This document shows, piece by piece, positions 1 through 7,056 of a DNA stretch of 64,000 nucleotides. A program made the position numbers and the translations under genes. The notes beneath the pieces were generated by a model. It saw only the letters and a program-made list of their open reading frames with translations. It was not told the DNA's origin and did not search any database. This DNA is from Streptomyces sp. NBC_00568 (GTDB lineage: Bacteria > Actinomycetota > Actinomycetes > Streptomycetales > Streptomycetaceae): contig NZ_JAPENW010000001.1 of NCBI RefSeq assembly GCF_026341855.1, forward strand, positions 744,001-808,000, in the 5' to 3' direction. Position 1 is the stretch's first letter; the number at the start of each line of letters is the position of its first letter.

Positions 1-103
1 CGGTGCCCGCTCCCCGGTCCCGCGGCGCGCCCGCTCCGGGCAGGACCCGGTGACCCCGGTTCCATGTCGGGTGGCGGGTGGCAGGGCGCGGGAGGCGGTC
101 GGG

Positions 104-826
104 TCAGACTCTGTCGTCCGCCAGGTCCCGCAACGGCCAGGTCCCGTCCACCACCGCGTCCGCGTCGCCCTTGCGGCGCAGGAAGCCCTGGAAGTCGGCC
201 GCCCATTCCGCGTACCAGTCGATCTGGCGGCGGTGCAGCTCGGCGGGGCCGAGGGCCGCGACCTTGGGGTGGCGGCCGGCTATGGCGCAGGCGAGCCGGG
301 CCGCGGCGAGCGCGTCGGCCGAGGCGTCGTGGGCGGAGTCCAGGACCACTCCGTACTCGGTGCAGACCGCTTCGAGGTTGCGCTTGCCCCGGCGGTAGCG
401 GTCCACCGAGCGGTCGATCGTGTACGGGTCGATGACGGGGGCCGGGTCGATGCCGCCGAGCCGCTCGCGCAGCGACGGCAGTCCGTACCGGCGCAGTTCG
501 GCGGAGAGCAGCGTGAGGTCGAAGGCCGCGTTGTACGCGACGACCGGGACGCCGGTCCGCCAGTAGGTGACGAGGACGCCCGCTATCGCGTCGGCGACCT
601 CGTCGGCGGGCCGGCCCTCGGTGGCCGCCCGCTCATTGGTGATCCCGTGCACGGCCACCGCGTCGACGGGGATCTCCACGCCCGGATCGGCCAGCCACTC
701 GCGGCGCCCTCCCGGCTCTCCGTCCTTGACCTCGATCACGGCACCCGTGACGATGCGCGCCTCGCGCGGATCGGTCCCGGTCGTCTCCAGGTCGAAGCCG
801 ATCAGCAGCTCCCGGTGCCAGCCCAT
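104..826 (-). CDS. DnaQ-like 3'-5' exonuclease
   Basis: This 240-aa protein has the DEDDh exonuclease fold of the DNA polymerase III epsilon family, which removes nucleotides from DNA or RNA 3' ends using two metal ions. Motif ExoI is visible near the N-terminus (GFDLETTGTDP, residues about 10-20), ExoII as AYNAAFDLTLL, and ExoIII as HDASADALAA with the general-base His and the last Asp. I chose the ATG that begins MGWHRELL directly before the first core strand; a longer reading frame exists upstream but has no family-like sequence. It stands alone as a short single-domain exonuclease, more likely a repair or housekeeping nuclease than the replicative subunit. The substrate cannot be read from the sequence. 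Confidence 0.85.
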   Translation of the reverse strand: MGWHRELLIGFDLETTGTDPREARIVTGAVIEVKDGEPGGRREWLADPGVEIPVDAVAVHGITNERAATEGRPADEVADAIAGVLVTYWRTGVPVVAYNAAFDLTLLSAELRRYGLPSLRERLGGIDPAPVIDPYTIDRSVDRYRRGKRNLEAVCTEYGVVLDSAHDASADALAAARLACAIAGRHPKVAALGPAELHRRQIDWYAEWAADFQGFLRRKGDADAVVDGTWPLRDLADDRV

Positions 827-932
827 GGGCGGCCCCCCTTCTTCGTGGTGCTTTCCCCCAGTGGTCTCCACGATCCCATGAGCCACTGACAATCCGAGGA
901 CCGCATTCCGCCCGGCCGAGGGGAGAGCCTCT

Positions 933-2171
933 TCAGGACACAGGCCGCGAATCGGCCCAGGCCACCTCGAACTCCTCGCGATAGGTGGGGAAAAGTCCCT
1001 CTTCATTACTTTCGTCCGGTTTGACGAGCCGGCTGCCGCCGCGCAGCACCAGGACCGGCGCCTCCATGCCGCGCGTCCGGCGCAGATACGACTGCACGAC
1101 CGCGATGCCGTCCGAGCCGTCCCCGTCCACGAGGTAGGCGGTGAAGCGGGGCGTCTCGTCGTAGACCTGGATCTCGAAGGCGTCCGGGTCACGCAGCCTG
1201 GACCGGACCCGTCGCATGTGCAGGATGTTCATCTCGACGGCCCGGCTCAACTCGCCGCGTTTGATGCCGAGTTCACGCTCCCGCCGTTTGACGGCGCTGG
1301 ACGCGGGGTTCAGGAACAGCAGCCGCGTCCGGCAGCCGGACTCGGCGAGGCGGACCAGCCGGCGCCCGGAGAAGTTCTGCACCAGCAGGTTCAGGCCGAT
1401 GCCGATCGCGTCGAGGCGGCGGGCTCCGCCGAAGAGGTCCTCGGCGGGGAACTGGCGCAGCAGCCGCACCCGGTCGGAGTGCACCCCGACGACGTCCGCG
1501 TACCGGTCGCCCACGAGGTCCTCGACGGCGTCCACGGGCAGCCGACGCGCGGAGGGCACGTCGCTCCCGGCGCCGAGGATCTCCAGGAGCTTGGCCGCGG
1601 CCCGCTCGGCCTGGCCCAGCACGGCCTCGGACAGGGCGCGGTTGCGCGACACGACGTTCCGGGTCACTTCCAGTTCGTCCAGGGCCAGTTCGACGTCCCT
1701 GCGCTCGTCGAAGTAGGGCTCGAAGCACGGCCAGTGCTGCACCATCAGCTCGCGCAGCTGGGGCAACGTGAGGAAACTGAGCACGTTGTCGTCGGCCGGG
1801 TCGAGCAAGTACCCCTTGCGGCGGCTGACTTCGCGGACGGCGACCGCCCGCTGCACCCACTCCTGCCCGGCGGGACCCGCGGCGGCGACCACCCAGTCGT
1901 CGCCGTGGACGGGTTCGTAGATGGGACGGAGAACAGCGGCCACGACCGCGCGCAGCCGCTGTTCGACCAGGTTCAGCCAGATGTAGGCGCGCCCGGCTCG
2001 CTGGGCGCGCGTACGCACCTCGCGCCAGGCGTCGGCGCCCCAGTCCAGTTCCGGTCCAATGGATCCCATTTCCATCGGCCGTGCCAGGGACACCGCGCCG
2101 GGTGGGACATCTGTGGAGTTCCCCTCGTGACCCTCGTCACCAGGAGGCAACTCCAGCCCTCCCGAGCCCAC
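933..2171 (-). CDS. SAV2148-family HEPN domain protein
   Basis: A 412-aa protein that I recognise, from memory, as the SAV2148 family, a highly conserved Streptomyces protein annotated with a HEPN domain. HEPN domains are often RNA-binding or RNase modules, but the function of this family is not established. The central region (WLNLVEQRLRAVVAAVLRP onward) is helical. The C-terminal half (VRLLFLNPAS-type segment, then an EIQVYDETPRFTAYLVDG segment) resembles a phospholipase-D-like or nucleotide-binding sandwich. I chose the GTG that gives VGSGGLELPPG because this N-terminus is the one I remember as conserved, and a GGAAGG-like site lies about 10 bases upstream. An ATG at 2075 (MEMGSIG) is the alternative. 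No operon partner is evident. Confidence 0.75.
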   Translation of the reverse strand: MGSGGLELPPGDEGHEGNSTDVPPGAVSLARPMEMGSIGPELDWGADAWREVRTRAQRAGRAYIWLNLVEQRLRAVVAAVLRPIYEPVHGDDWVVAAAGPAGQEWVQRAVAVREVSRRKGYLLDPADDNVLSFLTLPQLRELMVQHWPCFEPYFDERRDVELALDELEVTRNVVSRNRALSEAVLGQAERAAAKLLEILGAGSDVPSARRLPVDAVEDLVGDRYADVVGVHSDRVRLLRQFPAEDLFGGARRLDAIGIGLNLLVQNFSGRRLVRLAESGCRTRLLFLNPASSAVKRRERELGIKRGELSRAVEMNILHMRRVRSRLRDPDAFEIQVYDETPRFTAYLVDGDGSDGIAVVQSYLRRTRGMEAPVLVLRGGSRLVKPDESNEEGLFPTYREEFEVAWADSRPVS

Positions 2172-2290
2172 CCGCGCACCGCCTTCCGCTCCCCCGAGCA
2201 CTCCCCAGGGGCCAGGCCCCAATCAACGATCAAGGAAGGGTACTCCGGGAGCGGCGAGCGGTGCAGCCCGATGCACAGGTCGTTTCCCAA

Positions 2291-3607
2291 CTACCTTGGT
2301 TCGACATGCCCGTTCTGGTTCGCCAGCTCCGGCGGAGTGAGCGGATTCATAGCGGTGACATCACGCGGGGCGAGGGCGAAGCCCTGCCAGTGGACCGGCA
2401 TGGGCTGCTGGTCCTCGTCGCGGGCGATGTGGTGGAAGCCCGAGTTGACCCAGACGACGGGGTGCGTGAGCGTCTGCCCGCCGACCCACTTGTCCACGGA
2501 TTTGCCGTGTCCGGCACCGCAGTTGCGCAGGTTGTCGCTGGCGAACTGCTCGCACTTGTTGTACTCGGTGAAGTAGACGTCGTGCTTGGTGAAGGCACGG
2601 CCGAGGTACTTGGTGGTCGCGCCCGGGACGAGCTCGTAACTGCGGGCGTGGTTGTCCTTGTTCTTGCCGGAGTTGCTGACGAGACGCCACCAGCGCGAGT
2701 TCTTGGCGTCGCCCGCGAGTTCCTTGGTGATCTTCGTGACCGTGGTCTTCTTGCTCGGGGCCTCGGCGCCGCTGGCGGGCGGGCTGACCGTGGAGTCGTA
2801 CTGCTCCACCTTGGCCTTGGAGGAGCCGTCCAGGCCGAAGTTGAGCCGCCAGAAGACGTTGTGGCTGTGGCTGGTGGCGTAGTCCTTGGCGCCCTTGCCG
2901 AGCGGCCAGCCGCGGCCGTCACCCGCGTCGTAGTCACCGGGCGAGAGGCTGCCGGTGGCGCCGACGTTCATGTTGAGGGTGCCGTCGTCCTGGAAGCGCC
3001 ACTCGGTGATGTACTCGTACCAGCCGACCCTGTTGACGGTGTAGACGAGAAGGTCCTTGCCCTGCTTCTGGAAGACCTTGTTCCCGGTGTCGGCCTCCAT
3101 CCGGTAGGCGTGACCGCGCGAACGGGTCGTGGTGCACAGGCCCTTGACGTTCGCGTGCTGCGGGTCCCAGGCGTCCGGGACCTTGACCGTCTTGATGGCG
3201 CCGCCGGGACATTCGGCGGGGACCATGTCGACCAGGCCCTGGCCGAAGCCGGCGCCCGTCAGGTCGCTGTACTCGACCGAGCCGTCGTCGTAGGGGACGT
3301 CGATCTGGGCGAGCTTGGCGCTGCTGAGGACCTTGATCGGGGCGGCCTCGCCGGGGGGCTGGTACGAGATGTCCTCAAGGACGAGCCCGGCCTCGCTCTC
3401 GTAGTGCCAGCACATCCGCCAGGTGGTGCCGGTGGCGAGCTTCTGCTCGATCCGGTAGGCCGCGCTGCAGTCGGCGGCCGGGGCGGGCGCGGCCTTCGGC
3501 TGGGCGACGGCCGGTCCTGCGGCCGTCGTCGCGCCGGCGGCCAGGGCGAGCACCGAGAGGCCCGCCGCCGCCCGGCTGCGGGCACGGCTGTTTCTGTTGA
3601 CGCGCAT
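2291..3607 (-). CDS. Secreted copper amine oxidase catalytic domain
   Basis: A 438-aa secreted protein with a Sec or Tat-like signal peptide (RNSRARSRAAAGLSVLALAAG, cleavage near VAQ at 35). It matches the C-terminal catalytic domain of copper amine oxidases, which oxidise primary amines to aldehydes, H2O2 and ammonia using a self-made topaquinone (TPQ). The TPQ site is present as VGWYEYI with candidate Tyr197. The usual consensus is Asn-Tyr-(Asp/Glu)-Tyr, so Trp196 replaces the normally invariant Asn. Candidate copper ligands are His247 and His249 (SHSH) and His393 (GFHHIARDED). Asp115 (YSDLTGAGFGQG) aligns with the catalytic base. Family members are usually 640-700 aa; the missing N-terminal domains appear to be encoded by the adjacent upstream gene. 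Activity with the Asn-to-Trp change is uncertain. Confidence 0.8.
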   Translation of the reverse strand: MRVNRNSRARSRAAAGLSVLALAAGATTAAGPAVAQPKAAPAPAADCSAAYRIEQKLATGTTWRMCWHYESEAGLVLEDISYQPPGEAAPIKVLSSAKLAQIDVPYDDGSVEYSDLTGAGFGQGLVDMVPAECPGGAIKTVKVPDAWDPQHANVKGLCTTTRSRGHAYRMEADTGNKVFQKQGKDLLVYTVNRVGWYEYITEWRFQDDGTLNMNVGATGSLSPGDYDAGDGRGWPLGKGAKDYATSHSHNVFWRLNFGLDGSSKAKVEQYDSTVSPPASGAEAPSKKTTVTKITKELAGDAKNSRWWRLVSNSGKNKDNHARSYELVPGATTKYLGRAFTKHDVYFTEYNKCEQFASDNLRNCGAGHGKSVDKWVGGQTLTHPVVWVNSGFHHIARDEDQQPMPVHWQGFALAPRDVTAMNPLTPPELANQNGHVEPR

Positions 3608-3663
3608 GAAGAAGTGACTCCTTGCGGAAAGCAGTGAAGGTGGGAAGGAGAGAGGGGCGGCGC

Positions 3664-4479
3664 TCAGCCGAGCTTGCCGACCTTGCGGGTGCTCAGGTCG
3701 ATCACCAGGTCACGGCTGTCGATCCAGGGCCCGTTCTTGACCTTCGGGAAGAGCCGTACGCAGCGGTGCTCGCCACAGGCGTCGAGGACGGCGGGCTGGG
3801 CGCCGGGCGTCGCGCGGTAGACCATGCTGTTGAGCATCAGCTGGTCGGGCGAGGCGAGTTCCTTGCCGGTGGCGTCCTTGAAGTCGGCCTTGAGGCCGGC
3901 GCCGAGCGGGTCGGCGATCAGCAGCTCGGCGGCCTCGGTCATCTCGTCGCGGCTGATCGGCGGCTGCACGTCGTGCTGGGTGCCCGTCCTCTCGACCTTC
4001 CCGGTGTCGAGGTTGACGGTCTTGGTGACGAGCGTGTCGTCCTTGTAGTCGTAGAACGTGACGTCGGCGCGGCGCGGCGCGTTCGGGTCGTCCAGTTCGG
4101 CCGTCTCCGGTTCGGCGAGGTCGACGCCGATCCGCTGCGGTCCCCGCTCCCCCTCGACGTTCTCGGTGGCGTTGAACAGCTGCCGGTTCACCGCGATCCG
4201 CTCGACGCGCTTCATCTCGTCGTCGGTCAGCGGGTCGCGGCCCTTGCCCTTCTCGCCCTGGGCCGGAGCCCGCTCGACGACGCCGGGCTGCACCGCTCCG
4301 CCCTGCTCCCGCAGCGCCGCCCGCTCCTGCGCGGTCGTGCCGGCTGCCAGGCCCCCGTCCTGCTCGTCGGCCCCCGCCGACCCCGGAAGGGTGATACCGA
4401 CCATCACGGCCGTCCCGGCCACCGCGATGGCCGCACCCGCCACCACCTTGCCCAGATGGCGGTGCACTATCTTGCGCAC
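3664..4479 (-). CDS. Secreted amine-oxidase N2/N3-like protein
   Basis: A 271-aa protein starting at a GTG with a strong GGGGGA ribosome site six bases upstream. Its signal sequence or anchor starts VRKIVHRHLGKVVAGAAIAV. The mature part contains DPLTDDEMKRVERIAV, then a strand-rich stretch (VTFYDYKDDTLVTKTVNLDTGKV), then VQPPISRDEMTEAAELL and an ADPLG segment. That order matches the N2 and N3 domains preceding the catalytic domain in ordinary copper amine oxidases. It lies 56 bases upstream of the catalytic-domain gene on the same strand, so the two are probably co-transcribed and may form one enzyme in the cell envelope. Many databases would call it only a Tat-pathway or hypothetical protein. 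The domain assignment is my inference from pattern. Confidence 0.7.
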   Translation of the reverse strand: MRKIVHRHLGKVVAGAAIAVAGTAVMVGITLPGSAGADEQDGGLAAGTTAQERAALREQGGAVQPGVVERAPAQGEKGKGRDPLTDDEMKRVERIAVNRQLFNATENVEGERGPQRIGVDLAEPETAELDDPNAPRRADVTFYDYKDDTLVTKTVNLDTGKVERTGTQHDVQPPISRDEMTEAAELLIADPLGAGLKADFKDATGKELASPDQLMLNSMVYRATPGAQPAVLDACGEHRCVRLFPKVKNGPWIDSRDLVIDLSTRKVGKLG

Positions 4480-4658
4480 ATTTCCCCCTACTCCCCCCAC
4501 GTGCCTCAGGAGTCGCTCGAGTCCCACTGGTTCGGCATACGAGGTATGCCTGGTCACGGGGTAAGAGGGATGTAAGCCATAGGAGGTTCCATCACTTTCG
4601 GGGAGACTCGGCCCGGACTCGCCCCCAGGGGCACGGCACTACTGGAAGAGTCATATCC
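4480..4658. promoter_or_regulatory. Divergent promoter region, amine oxidase / glgX
   Basis: This 179-bp gap separates two divergent genes and must hold both promoters. The glgX side has a GGAAGAG ribosome site just before the ATG. I see no convincing -35/-10 pair or clear operator. Confidence 0.35.
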
Positions 4659-6767
4659 ATGCAGGTCTGGCCTGGAGAGGCATATCCACTCGGTGCCACG
4701 TACGACGGCGCCGGTACCAATTTCGCGGTCTTCTCGGAGGCCGCCGACCGTATTGAGCTGTGTCTGCTGCACGACGACGGCTCGGAGACGGCCGTGGAAC
4801 TGCGCGAGACCGACGCGTTCGTCCGGCACGCCTACCTGCCCGGCATCATGCCCGGGCAGCGGTACGGCTTCCGGGTGCACGGGCGCTACGCACCGGAGCG
4901 CGGACGGCGTGCCAACTCCGCGAAGCTGCTCCTCGACCCGTACGCGCGTGCGATCGCCGGTTCCGTGACCTGGGGCGAGGAGGTGTACGGCTATCCGTTC
5001 GGGTCACCCGACAAGCGCAACGACCTCGACTCGGCGCCGCACACCATGTCGTCGGTCGTGGTCAACCCGTACTTCGACTGGGGCGACGACCGACGCCCCC
5101 GCACGGAGTACCACCACACCGTGCTCTACGAGGCCCACGTCAAGGGTCTGACGATGCTGCACCCGGCGCTCCCCGACGAGCTGCGCGGCACGTACGCGGC
5201 TCTCGCCCACCCGGCGATCATCGAACACCTGACGGAACTGGGCGTCACCGCGCTGGAACTGATGCCCGTACACCAGTTCGTGAACGACCACCGTCTGGTC
5301 GACATGGGTCTCAACAACTACTGGGGTTACAACACCATCGGCTTCTTCGCCCCGCACAACGCGTACGCCTCCTGGGGCGACCGGGGGCAGCAGGTCCTGG
5401 AGTTCAAGTCGGCCGTCCGGGCACTGCACGAGGCCGGCATCGAGGTCATCCTCGACGTGGTCTACAACCACACGGCCGAGGGCAACCACCTGGGTCCGAC
5501 CCTCTCCTTCAGGGGCCTCGACAACGCCTCGTACTACCGCCTGGCGGACGACCCCCGCTACTACATGGACACCACGGGCACCGGCAACTCGCTCCTGATG
5601 CGCTCCCCGCACGTGCTCCAGCTCATCATGGACTCGCTGCGCTACTGGGTCACCGAGATGCACGTGGACGGGTTCCGCTTCGACCTCGCGGCCACCCTGG
5701 CGCGGCAGTTCCACGAAGTGGACCGGCTGTCGTCGTTCTTCGACCTCGTCCAGCAGGACCCGGTGGTCTCCCAGGTGAAGCTGATCGCCGAGCCCTGGGA
5801 CGTCGGCGAGGGCGGCTACCAGGTGGGAAACTTCCCGCCCCTGTGGACCGAGTGGAACGGCAAGTACCGCGACACCGTGCGGGACATGTGGCGCGGGGAG
5901 CCGCGCACGCTGGCCGAGTTCGCTTCCCGGCTGACCGGCTCGTCCGACCTGTACCAGGACGACGGTCGCCGCCCGCTCGCCTCCATCAACTTCGTGACCT
6001 GTCACGACGGCTTCACCCTGAACGACCTCGTGTCGTACAACAACAAGCGCAACCAGGCCAACGGCGAGGACAACCGGGACGGCGAGAGCCACAACCGCTC
6101 CTGGAACTGCGGCGCCGAGGGCGAGACGGACGACCCGGACGTGCTGGCGCTGCGGGGCCGGCAGCGGCGCAACTTCATCGCCACCCTGATGCTCTCCCAG
6201 GGCGTGCCGATGCTCAGCCACGGCGACGAGTTCGCGCGCTCCCAGGGCGGCAACAACAACGCGTACTGCCAGGACAGCGAGCTGGCCTGGGTGCCGTGGC
6301 CCGAGGAGGACTGCGAGCTGCTCGCCTTCACGCGGGCGATGGTGTGGCTGCGCCGGGACCATCCCGTCTTCCGGCGGCGGCGCTTCTTCCACGGGCGGCC
6401 CGTCCAGGGCACCCACGACGAGCTCTCCGACATCGCGTGGTTCACTCCTGAGGGCCAGGAGATGACCCAGCGCGACTGGGGTTCCGCGCAGGCCCGGGCG
6501 CTGTCCGTCTTCCTGAACGGCAACGCGATCTCCGAACCGGGCCCCCGCGGGGAGCGCATCGCCGACGACTCCTTCCTGCTGATGTTCAACGCCTCGCCGA
6601 AGTCCCTGGACTTCGTCGTGCCGGTCGACCACGGCCGCCAGTGGCAGGTCGTCGTCGACACGTCCCGGCCGGAGGGAGTCGCCCCGGGTACGGGCGCGAA
6701 GGTCGAGGCGGGAGAGCGGCTGACCCTGGTCGACCGGAGCATGACGGTGCTGCAGCGGCCCGCCTAG
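4659..6767 (+). CDS. glgX: Glycogen debranching enzyme GlgX
   Basis: A 702-aa GH13 debranching enzyme of usual family length. It hydrolyses alpha-1,6 branches left on glycogen after phosphorylase action, releasing maltodextrins for the trehalose pathway. Residues 1-100 form a CBM48-like domain (YPLGATYDGAGTNFAVFS). The TIM barrel shows region I LDVVYNHTAEGN near residue 265, the nucleophile Asp in GFRFDLA near 341, the acid Glu in LIAEPWD near 378, and the transition-state Asp in TCHDGFT near 448 followed by the GlgX-typical NNKRNQANGEDNRDG. The start is supported by GGAAGAG. treY follows on the same strand after 289 bases, consistent with joint glycogen-to-trehalose conversion. Confidence 0.97.
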   Translation: MQVWPGEAYPLGATYDGAGTNFAVFSEAADRIELCLLHDDGSETAVELRETDAFVRHAYLPGIMPGQRYGFRVHGRYAPERGRRANSAKLLLDPYARAIAGSVTWGEEVYGYPFGSPDKRNDLDSAPHTMSSVVVNPYFDWGDDRRPRTEYHHTVLYEAHVKGLTMLHPALPDELRGTYAALAHPAIIEHLTELGVTALELMPVHQFVNDHRLVDMGLNNYWGYNTIGFFAPHNAYASWGDRGQQVLEFKSAVRALHEAGIEVILDVVYNHTAEGNHLGPTLSFRGLDNASYYRLADDPRYYMDTTGTGNSLLMRSPHVLQLIMDSLRYWVTEMHVDGFRFDLAATLARQFHEVDRLSSFFDLVQQDPVVSQVKLIAEPWDVGEGGYQVGNFPPLWTEWNGKYRDTVRDMWRGEPRTLAEFASRLTGSSDLYQDDGRRPLASINFVTCHDGFTLNDLVSYNNKRNQANGEDNRDGESHNRSWNCGAEGETDDPDVLALRGRQRRNFIATLMLSQGVPMLSHGDEFARSQGGNNNAYCQDSELAWVPWPEEDCELLAFTRAMVWLRRDHPVFRRRRFFHGRPVQGTHDELSDIAWFTPEGQEMTQRDWGSAQARALSVFLNGNAISEPGPRGERIADDSFLLMFNASPKSLDFVVPVDHGRQWQVVVDTSRPEGVAPGTGAKVEAGERLTLVDRSMTVLQRPA

Positions 6768-6786
6768 AGCGGCCCCCGTCTCGCGT

Positions 6787-6873
6787 CACGCGCGCGTGGG
6801 CTCCGTCATGGGGCACACGCGCGCGTGGCCTTCCGTCCGCGTGTGGCCTTCCGTCGCAGGGCACGCGCGCGTG
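6787..6873. repeat. Three copies of palindrome CACGCGCGCGTG
   Basis: The glgX-treY gap contains three exact copies of the 12-bp palindrome at 6787-6798, 6816-6827 and 6862-6873. They sit in partly repeated surroundings, including GTGGCCTTCCGTC twice. Further exact copies lie inside treY (9457), treZ (16779) and the reductase gene (47988). It could be an intergenic repeat, an operator or a recoded sequence. Confidence 0.6.
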
Positions 6874-7056
6874 ACGGGGGCGGAGCGTCCGTTCCCTTCC
6901 GCCGTACGTCGTGGGCCGCGCCGTCGGCCGGGCGGCGCGGGGCGGCGGGCCGGCGGGCCGGCAGAAGTCGGTCGTGCCACCGGTCCGGGCCGCCGTGCGT
7001 GTCCATATGCGTGCGCCGATGACAGGAAATCCAGCCGGGCGGGTACGTAGGTTCCC

